Numbered from the stretch's first letter, positions 32,620 through 41,725 are shown. The stretch: DNA of 64,000 nt from DSUN01 sp035527715 (GCA_035527715.1 DATKZY010000096.1:62001-126000), one strand, 5' to 3'. Notes: generated by a model from the letters alone, not told the origin. Program-made: numbers and translations.

Positions 32620-34836
32620 TCAGCGCTCGATCTCGCGAACCTTCGAGATCTCCTGATAGGTTTTCACAAGGCTCTTGAACTCGCCCTCCTCCTTGGCCAG
32701 CAGCTCGTCGTGGCTGCCGCTCTCGATGACCTCGCCGTTCTTGAGCACGAGCAGGCGGTCGGCGTTGCGCAGGGTGGACAGGCGGTGGGCGATGGCGAAG
32801 GTGGTGCGGCCCTTGACGAGGCGGCCGATGGCCTCCTGCACCTGCTTCTCGGTCTGCACGTCGAGCTGGCTCGTGGCCTCGTCGAGGATGAGGATGCGCG
32901 GGTCGTGGAGCACGGCGCGGGCAATGGCCAGGCGCTGGCGTTCGCCGGCCGACAGGCCGCCGCCCTTCTCGCCGAGATACGTCTCGTAGCCGTCGGGCTT
33001 GCGCAGGATGAAGTCGTGCGCGTTGGCCACCTTGGCCGCACGGACGATCTCTTCGCGGGTCGCGCCGGGCTTGGCGTAGGCGATGTTCTCGGCGATGCTG
33101 CCGCTGAAGAGAAACGTGTCCTGGGGCACGACGCCGAGCTGCGTGCGGAGGTCCTCGACGCGGATGCGGGTGATCGGCACGCCGTCCACGAGGATCTGCC
33201 CCTCGTCGGCGTCGTAGAAGCGGCACAGGAGGTTGATGGTGGTGGTCTTGCCGGCGCCGCTGTGGCCCACCAGGCCGATCATCTCGCCGGGCTCCGCCAC
33301 GAAATCCACGTTCTTCAGCACGGGCCGGTGCGGCTCGTAGCCGAAGGTGACGCCCTGGAACTCCACGCGGCCCTTGAGGTCGGGCATGGCCACGGCGTCG
33401 GCCGCGTCGTGGACCTCGGCTCGGTTGTCGAGGACCTCGAAGACTCGCTCGGCGGCGGTGAGGGAGCGCGAGCACCAGTTGAGCAGGCGCGAGATCCAGC
33501 GGAGCGGCTCGTAGAATTTCCCCGCGAGCAGCATGAAGACGACGAGGTCGCCGGGGCTCATCCGCCCGAAGACGACGTCGCGGCCGCCCATGTACTGCAC
33601 GAGCAGGGTGCCGAGGGCGATGAAGAGGCCGATGCCGGAGAACAGCACCGACCAGACGCGCTCGACGCGCACGCCTGTCGCCGCCAAGTCGGCGCTGCGC
33701 ACGTCGAAGCGGTCGATCTCGCGGTGCTCCTGCGAGAAGGCCTTCACGATGCGCAGGCCGTTGAGCGTCTCGCTCAGCAGCGCGTTGAGGCGGCCCCAGC
33801 GGTGGAAGAGGCGGTGGACGATGTGGCGGATGCGCTTCCAGAACGAGCCGGAGAGCACGACCACGAAGGGCGCGGGCACGAGGATGAAGAAGGCAAGCTG
33901 CCAGTTGATGATGAAGGCCATCACCCCGATGCCCACGAGCAGCAGCAGGTTGAGCGCGAGGTCCTGCGAGCCCCACACGAGGAAGGCCTGGAGCTGCCCG
34001 GTATCCTGGTTCACCCGCGAGATCACGGTGCCCAGCTCGCGCTTGTCGTAGAAGCGCAGCGAGAGGTACTGGAGGTGGCGGTAGAGCTGGCAGCGGACGT
34101 CGTGGGTGATGCGGTTGCCCACCCAGGCCGAGAGCCACGACTGGGCGACGCCGAGCGCGGCGATGAGCACGTGGGCGACGACCGACGCAACGACGATGAG
34201 CGTGAGGATTCTCAGGCGGTCGGGCAGCGGCCGCGGCGTGCCGTGGAGCGCCAGCACGTCGTTGATCATGAACTTCCACAGGTACGGCAGCACGAGCCCC
34301 AGCGCCGTGGCGACGAGCGTGAGGGCCATGAGCACGAGGACCCACGGCATGTAGGGCCGCAGGTAGACGACGAGGCGGCGGAGCGCCCGGCTCTTGGGCG
34401 CGCACACCGAGCAGACCTTCGTGCCCTTTTCGAGCGGCAAGCCGCAGCGGGGGCAGCGCTCCTCCTCGGCCTCGGGCAGGTGGGCCTCCTCGCCCTTCAG
34501 CCACTTGTCCAGCATCTTCGCCGCCGTCGCGAAGCGGCGCGCCCGCGCCGCCGAGTAGCGCACCAGCTCCAGGCGCGTGCCGTCGTGGAGCACCTCGATC
34601 GCTCCGCCGCCGAAGAAGCTCTCGGCCTTCGGCTCCTTCAGCTCGGAGAGGGGCAGCTCCAGACGCACCGTGGGCGCTGCGTCGTCCAGCGTCACCACGC
34701 GCACCTTCTCGGCGGTCACCACGAGCAGCTCGCGGCCGAACGAGCCGTCGGGCCGCAGATCGGCCTCGACCGACAGCCGCACCGGCCCCTCGACGCTCAG
34801 CCCCTCGGGCAATGGCTCATTCCACATGCGACCCAT
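32620..34836 (-). CDS. Fused ABC exporter with N-terminal sensor-like domain and zinc ribbon
   Basis: The protein has 738 residues. Residues 1-115 form a beta-rich domain (ELLVVTAEKVRVVTL) with no membrane helix. A zinc ribbon with Cys128, Cys131, Cys142 and Cys145 follows. About 155-470 is a six-helix exporter membrane domain, and about 500-730 is the ATPase with Walker A GHSGAGKTT, signature LSAGERQR and Walker B ILILDEATS. The half-transporter would dimerise and export an unknown hydrophobic or peptide substrate. The pairing with DUF1854 is the known context. The ATG at 34836 has no strong ribosome-binding site; 34827 is an alternative. Confidence 0.88.
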   Translation of the reverse strand: MGRMWNEPLPEGLSVEGPVRLSVEADLRPDGSFGRELLVVTAEKVRVVTLDDAAPTVRLELPLSELKEPKAESFFGGGAIEVLHDGTRLELVRYSAARARRFATAAKMLDKWLKGEEAHLPEAEEERCPRCGLPLEKGTKVCSVCAPKSRALRRLVVYLRPYMPWVLVLMALTLVATALGLVLPYLWKFMINDVLALHGTPRPLPDRLRILTLIVVASVVAHVLIAALGVAQSWLSAWVGNRITHDVRCQLYRHLQYLSLRFYDKRELGTVISRVNQDTGQLQAFLVWGSQDLALNLLLLVGIGVMAFIINWQLAFFILVPAPFVVVLSGSFWKRIRHIVHRLFHRWGRLNALLSETLNGLRIVKAFSQEHREIDRFDVRSADLAATGVRVERVWSVLFSGIGLFIALGTLLVQYMGGRDVVFGRMSPGDLVVFMLLAGKFYEPLRWISRLLNWCSRSLTAAERVFEVLDNRAEVHDAADAVAMPDLKGRVEFQGVTFGYEPHRPVLKNVDFVAEPGEMIGLVGHSGAGKTTTINLLCRFYDADEGQILVDGVPITRIRVEDLRTQLGVVPQDTFLFSGSIAENIAYAKPGATREEIVRAAKVANAHDFILRKPDGYETYLGEKGGGLSAGERQRLAIARAVLHDPRILILDEATSQLDVQTEKQVQEAIGRLVKGRTTFAIAHRLSTLRNADRLLVLKNGEVIESGSHDELLAKEEGEFKSLVKTYQEISKVREIER

Positions 34837-34980
34837 TCCTACGAACTAGCGCCCAGGCGGCTCGCCGCGAGGCGCCTGCGTGCCTCCATTGCCTCGATCT
34901 TGCCCTTTTCCGAAGGCAGTTTCAAGTGGCGGATGCCTTCCGCGGTCGAGCCCTGCCTCCCGCGCCGCGGCGAACTCGGC

Positions 34981-35676
34981 TCATCGGCGGAACCCGCGGG
35001 CGAGGAAACGCTTCAGCTCCCTCCGCAGCGAGAAGGGGGCCCGCTCGGGCTCATCGCGCCAGGACTTCTCCCAGTGATGGATGCAGTACGTCGCCTCCTT
35101 GACACGTTCGGGCGTCGAGGCCTCGAGCCAGGAGAAGGGGTAGAAGTACTCCAGAGGGTAGAGCGCGACGCCGGCGATCTCCTGGAAGCCGTAGGTCTTC
35201 AGCCCCATCTGCCGCAGCAGCGCGGTCATCACGTCGGGGCCGCGGGCGAACCGGCTCCGTGTCTCGAGCAGGTCGGTGAGGCCATCCAGGTAGGCCCGCG
35301 CGAAGGGGTGTCCCGCCCGGCTGCCCCACACGGCGTTGTTCACCCAGTCGGTCGGATGGTCCTCGGCCTGGAACCCGAGGAAGGCGTCGTGGCGCAGCAG
35401 CGGGTCGAAGCTCTTGAGCACTTCGACGTCGGTGTCGAGGTAGAGGCCGCCCTCGGTGTAGAGGGCGTGGCCTCGCACGTAGTTGGCCGCCTTCGACCAG
35501 CCCCCGGCTCGGAGCGCGGCCCTGACGTACGGCGCGTCCAGCGGGCTGTTCGCCTCGTTCCACTCCTTGAGCTCGTAGTCGGGCATCACGCGCCGCCAGC
35601 CCTCGAGGCAGCGCTCGCCCAGCGCGCTCCTGGCCGCAGGGCCGAACCAGCAGTAGTGGATCTTCCTGGGGATCAT
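34981..35676 (-). CDS. Glycosyltransferase with DXD motif (GT32-like)
   Basis: The protein has 231 residues. The opening IPRKIHYCWFG, the stretch SKAANYVRGHALYTEGGLYLD and the metal/nucleotide-sugar motif Asp81-Thr-Asp83 define the Gly_transf_sug family (Och1/capsular GT32). It should transfer a sugar to surface glycan or lipid in the cytoplasm. Its ATG overlaps the stop of the LpxH-like gene (TGATG), so translation is coupled. AGAGG lies 7 nt upstream. Confidence 0.88.
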   Translation of the reverse strand: MIPRKIHYCWFGPAARSALGERCLEGWRRVMPDYELKEWNEANSPLDAPYVRAALRAGGWSKAANYVRGHALYTEGGLYLDTDVEVLKSFDPLLRHDAFLGFQAEDHPTDWVNNAVWGSRAGHPFARAYLDGLTDLLETRSRFARGPDVMTALLRQMGLKTYGFQEIAGVALYPLEYFYPFSWLEASTPERVKEATYCIHHWEKSWRDEPERAPFSLRRELKRFLARGFRR

Positions 35677-36419
35677 CACACGGCCTCTTGCAGGGTCGGG
35701 TCCACCAGGCGGAAGGCGCCATCGGCGTATTCGAGCCAGGAGGGGCCGGGACGCCAGGGGCCGACGGCGAAGAGGCGGCAGCCGGGCCGGGCGAGCTGGG
35801 CGGTGTAGTCGTGCGCCCAGTGGTTGTGGCCGCAGACCACGACGTGTGCCCCCGCCGCGAAGAGCGGGAGGAAGGCGGCGGGGTCGTATCGCCTGGCGTT
35901 CTTGGGGTTCTTCCTGCCGCCGACGAGGCGCCGCCACCACCGCAGCAGCCCCGCCACGCTCGTGCACACCCACAGGGGCATGGCCCTGGCCAGCCAGCGC
36001 ATGAGGCGCCCCTGGATGAAGCGCAGGAACCGCCGCGAGAACCAGTTGTCGGGGAACTCCATGTGCCCGTGAACGAGGCAGAAGCGGAGCCCGTCGTGCT
36101 CGAAGGAGTGCTGGAGGCCGAGGCTCTCGAGGCCGTAGGGGGCGAGGGCCGCAGCATCGAGCAGGTAGTCGCGGTTGCCGCCGAGGACGCGGACGGGTGG
36201 GCCGCCGCGCGCGGCCTCGCCGAGCTGCTCGAAGAGGCGCGCCCAGGCGGGCCGGCGGAGCTGGCGGGCGCCCACCCAGTAGTCCGCGAGGTCGCCGACC
36301 ACGTAGAAGGCGTCGGCCTCGCCGCGCCGGGCGCGCAGGAAGGCGCCCAGGGCCTCGGCCCGCTCGGGGCGCTCGGGGCACAGATGCACGTCGGCGAGGA
36401 AGATCAGCTTCTTGGCCAT
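35676..36419 (-). CDS. LpxH-like metallophosphoesterase
   Basis: The protein has 247 residues. All calcineurin-type blocks are present: LADVHL (Asp10, His12), VVGDLADYWVG, GGNRDYLL, LVHGHMEF and VVCGHNHWAHD. This layout matches UDP-2,3-diacylglucosamine hydrolase LpxH, which releases lipid X in lipid A synthesis. A longer internal segment (about 130-170, RFLRFIQGRLMRWLARAM) may be a membrane-touching cap. The downstream glycosyltransferase is translationally coupled, consistent with lipid or surface glycan assembly. The ATG at 36419 is used; a GTG two codons upstream is possible. Confidence 0.85.
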   Translation of the reverse strand: MAKKLIFLADVHLCPERPERAEALGAFLRARRGEADAFYVVGDLADYWVGARQLRRPAWARLFEQLGEAARGGPPVRVLGGNRDYLLDAAALAPYGLESLGLQHSFEHDGLRFCLVHGHMEFPDNWFSRRFLRFIQGRLMRWLARAMPLWVCTSVAGLLRWWRRLVGGRKNPKNARRYDPAAFLPLFAAGAHVVVCGHNHWAHDYTAQLARPGCRLFAVGPWRPGPSWLEYADGAFRLVDPTLQEAV

Positions 36420-36518
36420 GGGCACTGAGGCAGCGACCGAGGGAATGCGGATGGCCGATTGAGGCGGAGCGGGCGGCCTGGAATCGGCAATGGGCGCCCG
36501 GCAGTCGCGCTCCGCGGG

Positions 36519-37040
36519 TCACATGCGGGCGATCAGCTCGCTGAGGAGCTTGTAGATCATGTGGAAGAAGCCGAACACGCCCAGGAGGACGATGATGACC
36601 GAGGCCCCCACGCTCCACTGGGCGACCTTGTTGGCGAAGAAGCGCCGGGCGTAGTAGGTGAATTCGCTGACGTGGACGAGCTCCTCGCGGAGCACCTGGA
36701 GCTCGCCGAGCTTCCGGTTCATCGCCGTGTTGTTGGTGCGCCAGTCGTTCTCGAACTTGCGGCGCTGCATGTCGGAGAGGTCGCGGGCCGCCTGGGCGTC
36801 GGGCACGGTGGTCACCATCTCGAGCACGCCGGTGCCGGGATCGATCTTGAGGCCCATGCGCGTGGCGATCGGCATGTACACGCGCGCGAAGGTCGTGGCC
36901 AGCTCGGCGTAGTCGTGCTCCTCCTTCGGCGTCGCCTCGCCGGGCTTCTGGATCTTCCGGTACAGCAGGAAGAAGCGCTTCCACTGGTTGAGCAGCTCGT
37001 CGAGCTTCTCGATCTTGAACTCGAGTTCCGGGTCAACCAC
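36519..37040 (-). CDS. Small tail-anchored membrane protein of unknown function
   Basis: The protein has 173 residues and no recognised family. It is helical and charged, with a conserved-looking block KIEKLDELLNQWKRFFLLYR near the start. A mid-protein hydrophilic helix (QRRKFENDWRTNNTAMNRKL) is followed by one C-terminal membrane helix (VGASVIIVLLGVFGFFHMIY). That makes it a tail-anchored cytoplasmic protein. The GTG start has AGGAGA 6 nt upstream, and a promoter at 37073-37101 supports it over an upstream ATG. Confidence 0.65.
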   Translation of the reverse strand: MVDPELEFKIEKLDELLNQWKRFFLLYRKIQKPGEATPKEEHDYAELATTFARVYMPIATRMGLKIDPGTGVLEMVTTVPDAQAARDLSDMQRRKFENDWRTNNTAMNRKLGELQVLREELVHVSEFTYYARRFFANKVAQWSVGASVIIVLLGVFGFFHMIYKLLSELIARM

Positions 37041-37072
37041 GGGTCTCTCCTGAAAGCTGGGGCCGCGGTGCC

Positions 37073-37101
37073 ATTTAACCACGCCTCGCATGACGAGTCA
37101 A
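37073..37101 (-). promoter_or_regulatory. Promoter of the tail-anchored protein gene
   Basis: On the minus strand TTGACT, a 17-bp spacer and TTAAAT. It overlaps the in-frame ATG at 37091, so translation must begin downstream at the GTG. Confidence 0.55.
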
Positions 37102-37193
37102 GCGCGGCGGCTCCGTTCGGGCCTCGGCCGCCGCCTTCCGCATCAGGAGGCGTGAGTGGCCCTCAACAAGGGGGGCAGGGAGAGGGGCGGCGC

Positions 37194-37222
37194 TTTACGG
37201 GAGCGCCGCGGTCTGCTATAGT
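37194..37222 (+). promoter_or_regulatory. Promoter of the HEAT/discoidin gene
   Basis: TTTACG, a 17-bp spacer and TATAGT, about 45 nt before the ATG. Confidence 0.5.
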
Positions 37223-37270
37223 GACAGCAATTGGCCAGGAACCGAAGGCTTGCTGGTTGGAGGAAGTGCG

Positions 37271-39766
37271 ATGGCACGTGCAAAGCTCTCGGCGGGTGCG
37301 GCCGCTCTGGCGATGGCGTCGGTTCTCGTGGCGGGCGAGGCGGCGGGGCCGACGATGGCCGACCTGGAGGGGTGTCTGGCCAAGGTGCCGGCGTTCCAGT
37401 ACGGCGAGAGCCGCGCCGCACTTGCCGACGCCGAGCGGATGATCCCGCCCCTCGCCCAGGACGCGGCGCAGCGGAAGGCCATCGAGAAGCGCCTCATCGC
37501 GCTCCTCACGGGCGAGGGGACGAATGACGGCAAGGCATTCGTGTGCCGCCAGCTATCATTCGTCGGCTCGGCCGAGGCCGTGCCGTCGCTGGCGAAGCTG
37601 CTGCCCGACAAGGAGATGTCGCACCACGCGCGCATCGCGCTGGAGCGGATGCCGTGCGCCGAGGCCGTGGCGGCGCTTCGCGACGCGCTGGGCAAGGTGC
37701 AAGGGGCGCTGCTCGTGGGCGTGATGAACTCGCTCGGCGAGCGGCGCGACGCCGCGTCCGTGCCTGCGCTGATCAAGCTGGCGAGCGACGCGGACGAGGC
37801 GGTGGCCGAGGCGGCGGTCGCGGCACTCGGCAAGATCGGCGGGGCCGACGCCGCGAAGGCCATCGCTGCGGTGCGCACCAAAGCGTCGGACAAGCTGCGC
37901 CCGGCGGCGACTGATGCCTATCTGCTCTGCGCGGACGGGTTGGTCGCCGCGGGCAAGAAGGCCGAGGCCGCGGCCATCTACAAGGAGGTCTACGACGGCG
38001 AGAAGAAGGAGCACCTGCGCGTCGCCGCCTTCCGCGGCCTGCTCGCCACGGGCGACGAGGTGGCCTGGGCGCTCATCATCAAGACCCTCTCGACCGACGA
38101 CCCGAAGATGTGGGGCACGGCGGCGCAGTTCGCGCGCGAAATCCCCGGCACCGAGGCCACAAAGGCCCTGGCCGCCGCGCTCGGAAGGCTTGCGCCGCCC
38201 GCCCAGGTGCTCCTCCTCGGCGCGCTCACGGCTCGCGGCGACGGCGCGGCCCTCCCCGCCGTCCTCGACGCGGCGAAGAGCAAGGAGGAGAGCGTCCGCG
38301 TGGCCGCCCTCGGCGCGCTGGGCCGGTTCGGCAATGCCTCGTGCGTGCCGCTCCTGGCTGGCCTCGCCGCGAAGGGCCAGGGGGCCGAGCAGGGCGCTGC
38401 GCGCAAGGGCCTCGTCGAGCTGCGCGGCAACGACATTGACCCCGCCCTCATCGCCGCCGCCGGGGTGGGCGAGGCAGCAATTCGCACCGAGCTGATTCGC
38501 ATCCTCGCCGCCCGCAACACGGCCGCCGCGGTGCCGATGCTCCTCAAGGCCGCCGAGGATGCCGACAAGGCGATCCGCTCCGAGGCGATGAACGCCCTCG
38601 GTGTGCTCGCCGACGCGAAGGCTCTGCCCGCGCTCGTGAAGCTGCTCGTCGAGGCGAAGGCCGACGACGAGCGGGCGAACGCCGAGAAAGCCGTCGTCGC
38701 CACCTGCCGTCGCGTCGAGGACAAGGAGGCGGCCACGGCACCTGTCCTCGCCCCGCTGCCGGGGCCGAGCGCCGCCGTGCGCTGCGCGCTCCTGCGCGTC
38801 CTGGCCAAAGTGCCCTCGGCCAAGGGGCTTGAGGCCCTGCGCGCCGCGGTGAAGGACGCCGATGCCTCGGTGAAGGACGTTGCGATTCGCGGCCTGGCCG
38901 ACTGGCCCGACGCGGCGCCGATGCCCGACCTCATCACCATTGCGCGCACCGCCGAGAGCCCCGTCCACAAGGTGCTCGCGCTCCGCGGCCTCATCCGCAT
39001 GGCCGCGCTGCCGAGCGAACGGCCGGCGGAGCAGACGGCGAAGCTTCTGGCCGACGCGCTCGCTCTTGCCACAACCCCCGACGACAAGAAGCTCGTGCTC
39101 GCGGCGCTGGCGAACGTGAACCACCAGGCGGCGCTCGACCTCGCCGTGGGCTGCCTCAGCGATGCCGCCATCGAGGTCGAGGCCGCCACCGCCGTCGTGC
39201 AGATCGCCAAAAACGTCCGCAAGACCAACCGCGACGCGGCGAAGGCTGCGCTCCAGAAGGTCCTCGACGTCTGCAAGACCCCCGCCGCGCGCCAGTCGGC
39301 CGAGAGCGCGCTCCTCGTGGTGGACAGTGCGCTGAACATCGCGCCCCAGGGCACCGCCACCAGCCCCGACGGCCACGACAGCGACGGCGGCGCCGGCGGC
39401 GACCAGGCCGCCATTGACGGCGACCCGAACACCTACTGGGACGAGGCGGACGGCCAGAAGCTCTACCGCCTCGTCGTCACCTTCAAGCAGCCCGAGAAGA
39501 TCGGGGCGATCAGCATCCTCGGCTACCAGCACCACCAGTACGCGCCCAAGGACTTCGAGATCCTCTGCGACGACAAGGTCGTGAAGAAGGTCGAGAACGC
39601 CCAGTACGACGATAACTTCCTCGTCATTGCCCTGGGCGAGCTGACGGCCAAGACCGTGGAACTGAAGATCACGGGCACCTACGGCAAGTCGCCCGCCATT
39701 CGCGAACTGGGCATCTACCCGCCCGGCGGCAAGATGCTGAAGATGGAGACGCCGAAGAAGAAGTAG
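37271..39766 (+). CDS. Exported HEAT-repeat protein with C-terminal discoidin-like domain
   Basis: The protein has 831 residues with a signal peptide (ARAKLSAGAAALAMASVLVAG). About 640 residues are HEAT/PBS-lyase-like repeats (for example AAVPMLLKAAEDADKAIRSEA). The last 140 residues look like an F5/8 type C (discoidin) domain: AIDGDPNTYWDEADGQKLYRL, then a late IRELGIYPPGG. It is a secreted scaffold that could bind glycans or peptides. GGAGGA lies 6 nt before the ATG. The repeat-plus-discoidin layout is common in planctomycete secretomes, with no assigned role. Confidence 0.8.
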   Translation: MARAKLSAGAAALAMASVLVAGEAAGPTMADLEGCLAKVPAFQYGESRAALADAERMIPPLAQDAAQRKAIEKRLIALLTGEGTNDGKAFVCRQLSFVGSAEAVPSLAKLLPDKEMSHHARIALERMPCAEAVAALRDALGKVQGALLVGVMNSLGERRDAASVPALIKLASDADEAVAEAAVAALGKIGGADAAKAIAAVRTKASDKLRPAATDAYLLCADGLVAAGKKAEAAAIYKEVYDGEKKEHLRVAAFRGLLATGDEVAWALIIKTLSTDDPKMWGTAAQFAREIPGTEATKALAAALGRLAPPAQVLLLGALTARGDGAALPAVLDAAKSKEESVRVAALGALGRFGNASCVPLLAGLAAKGQGAEQGAARKGLVELRGNDIDPALIAAAGVGEAAIRTELIRILAARNTAAAVPMLLKAAEDADKAIRSEAMNALGVLADAKALPALVKLLVEAKADDERANAEKAVVATCRRVEDKEAATAPVLAPLPGPSAAVRCALLRVLAKVPSAKGLEALRAAVKDADASVKDVAIRGLADWPDAAPMPDLITIARTAESPVHKVLALRGLIRMAALPSERPAEQTAKLLADALALATTPDDKKLVLAALANVNHQAALDLAVGCLSDAAIEVEAATAVVQIAKNVRKTNRDAAKAALQKVLDVCKTPAARQSAESALLVVDSALNIAPQGTATSPDGHDSDGGAGGDQAAIDGDPNTYWDEADGQKLYRLVVTFKQPEKIGAISILGYQHHQYAPKDFEILCDDKVVKKVENAQYDDNFLVIALGELTAKTVELKITGTYGKSPAIRELGIYPPGGKMLKMETPKKK

Positions 39767-39791
39767 GCAGTAGACAGTGGACAGTGGGCAG
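39767..39791 (+). repeat. GCAGT/GACAGTGG tandem repeat directly after a stop codon
   Basis: Directly after the TAG of the HEAT gene comes GCAGTAGACAGTGGACAGTG, and the pattern continues briefly. It is related to the post-stop repeats at 7691-7717 and 62987-63002. Confidence 0.6.
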
Positions 39792-39849
39792 CGGACCGGT
39801 CCTCAGGCACAGCCGTATCGGCGGAGGTGGCGAAGCGGGGCGGCGCGTT

Positions 39850-40065
39850 TCACTGGATCGTCACCGTCTCGCGGACCGCACTGGCAGGGAGGCCGCGCAG
39901 GGCGTCCTCGCGGCGGTCCTCGAGGATCAGTTCAATCGCATCCGCCAGGCTCGCCAGCGCTTCCTTCTTCGTGCGGCCCTGGCCGTTCGCTCCAGGGACC
40001 TCCGGGCAGTAAGCGATGAACCACTTTCCGTCGCGCTCGACGATGGCCGTGAATTCGTTGTGCAT
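39850..40065 (-). CDS. HicB-like antitoxin, orphan
   Basis: The protein has 71 residues. MHNEFTAIVERDGKWFIAYC, then PEVPGANGQGRTKKEALASLADAIELILEDR, is the HicB/UPF0150 fold that masks HicA mRNA interferases. The C-terminal DNA-binding part of long HicB proteins is absent. No HicA gene (about 60 codons) fits on either side, so it is an orphan or works in trans. The ATG has AGGAGAAG 7 nt upstream. A GTATCACGGATAC dyad (40098-40110) lies upstream of the start and could be an operator, though no good -10 box is seen. Confidence 0.85.
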   Translation of the reverse strand: MHNEFTAIVERDGKWFIAYCPEVPGANGQGRTKKEALASLADAIELILEDRREDALRGLPASAVRETVTIQ

Positions 40066-40150
40066 ATTTCTTCTCCTGCTTGCCTTCATTGATGCGCGTA
40101 TCACGGATACCCTGGGAGGTCAAGCGCAGGTGACGAGTGGGCACTCGGGC

Positions 40151-40180
40151 TTGACGCTTTGGGCCGACATGTGCCATGAT
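40151..40180 (+). promoter_or_regulatory. Promoter of the FAD oxidoreductase gene
   Basis: TTGACG, an 18-bp spacer and CATGAT, about 43 nt before the ATG. Confidence 0.5.
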
Positions 40181-40222
40181 GCTGCAACGGTTGTATGTTC
40201 CAAGGGACCATGAGGGGAAGAG

Positions 40223-41719
40223 ATGAAAGCAGGACCGCCCCGGGGTCTCACACGGCGCAGGTTCTTTGCCGTCACCGCAGCGGGCGCGGCGGCGCCGCTT
40301 GTTGCGGGGCGCGTCGCCCTCGGCCAGGCCGGGAAGGCGCCTCCGGCAGGAAAGGAGTCGAAGACAATGGTCATCACCGTGCCCGAACACCGGGTGCCCG
40401 TGCTGGCGGAGTGCGATGTGCTGGTGTGCGGCGGCGGCACGTCGGGCATCACGGCGGCGGTCGCCGCCGCGCGGCACGGGGCGAGCGTGGTGCTGCTCGA
40501 GCGCTGGCCGATGATCGGCGGCATGGCCACCGCCGCACTCGTGACCGGCTGGCATCGCAGCGACCGCGAGAAGATGGTCATCTACGGCCTCGTCGAGGAG
40601 ACGGCCCAGCGGGCCTTCAAGCACGGCTGGATCTGGAAGGACGGCGGCTTCCCGCGCGTGCACGAGACCCACTGGTTCGAGCCCGAGGGGATGAAGATCG
40701 TCTACCACGACATGCTCGACGAGGCGAAGGTGCGCACCTTCTGCTACACGGTCGCCGGCGAGCCAATCGTCGAGGGCGGGCGCATCCGCGGCGTGCTGGC
40801 CGACACCAAGCTGGGGCGGCGAGCGGTGCTGGCGAAGATCGTGGTGGACGCGACGGGCGACGGCGACGTCGCGGCCAAGGCGGGCGTGCCCTTCGAGTTC
40901 GGCCGCGCCTCCGACGGCCGCGTGCAAGGCATGACCATGATGTACCGCGTCTGCAACATAGACGAGGCGAAGGTCAGGTCGTTCCCGCCCGACAAGGCGC
41001 GGGCGGTGATGGAGGCGATGCGGGCCGCCAGCAAGGCGGGCGAGCTGCCCCCGTTCAACCACGCCTTCAGCCTCGGCCACGCCCGCAACCGCTTCATCCC
41101 CAACATGTGCCCCGTCGCCGGCAACCCCCTCGACGAGGAGGAATTGACCCGTCTCACCATCAAGGGCCGCCGCCAGGTGCACGCCTACTGGGACTGGCTT
41201 CGCACCCGCGTGCCCGGCCTCGAAAAGGTGCAGATCGAGCAGACGGGCGTCAGCCTCGGCATCCGCGAATCCCGCCGCATCAAGGGCGTGAAAACCCTCG
41301 ACGCCAAGATGATCCTCGGCACCGTGAAGCACCCCGACGCCATCGGCCACGGCATCTGGATGATTGACATCCACGACCCGCTCGGCACCGGCTACACGAC
41401 GTGGAACGACCGCGGGGCGAAGAGCATGGTGCCCGTGGGCAAGAGCTACCACATCCCGCTCGGCATGTGCCTCAACGCCACGATCCCGAACCTCGCGGTG
41501 GCCGGCCGCTGCGCCTCCTCGACCCACGAGGGGCACTCGTCGGTGCGCGTCCAGACCCACTGCATGGTCATGGGCCAGGGCGTGGGCACCGCGGCGGCCC
41601 TCGCCCTCGCCGCCGGCTGCGACCTCGCCCAGGTGGACATCCCCACCCTCCAGGCCACCCTCAAGAAGGATGGCGTCTACCTCGAAGACGTGCCGGAGCA
41701 GGGGGAGCGAAAGGGCTGA
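40223..41719 (+). CDS. Tat-exported FAD-dependent oxidoreductase
   Basis: The protein has 498 residues. The Tat leader (LTRRRFFAVTAAGAAAP) precedes the dinucleotide motif VCGGGTSGITAA (residues 69-80). Further FAD_oxidored (PF12831) features are MIGGMATAALV, VVDATGDGDVAA and a C-terminal PNLAVAGRCASSTHEGHSSVR. Such enzymes are frequent in PVC genomes, and their substrates are mostly unknown. GAGGGGAAGAG directly precedes the ATG. A 13-bp-arm hairpin follows the stop by 6 nt. Confidence 0.9.
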   Translation: MKAGPPRGLTRRRFFAVTAAGAAAPLVAGRVALGQAGKAPPAGKESKTMVITVPEHRVPVLAECDVLVCGGGTSGITAAVAAARHGASVVLLERWPMIGGMATAALVTGWHRSDREKMVIYGLVEETAQRAFKHGWIWKDGGFPRVHETHWFEPEGMKIVYHDMLDEAKVRTFCYTVAGEPIVEGGRIRGVLADTKLGRRAVLAKIVVDATGDGDVAAKAGVPFEFGRASDGRVQGMTMMYRVCNIDEAKVRSFPPDKARAVMEAMRAASKAGELPPFNHAFSLGHARNRFIPNMCPVAGNPLDEEELTRLTIKGRRQVHAYWDWLRTRVPGLEKVQIEQTGVSLGIRESRRIKGVKTLDAKMILGTVKHPDAIGHGIWMIDIHDPLGTGYTTWNDRGAKSMVPVGKSYHIPLGMCLNATIPNLAVAGRCASSTHEGHSSVRVQTHCMVMGQGVGTAAALALAAGCDLAQVDIPTLQATLKKDGVYLEDVPEQGERKG

Positions 41720-41725
41720 ACTTGA

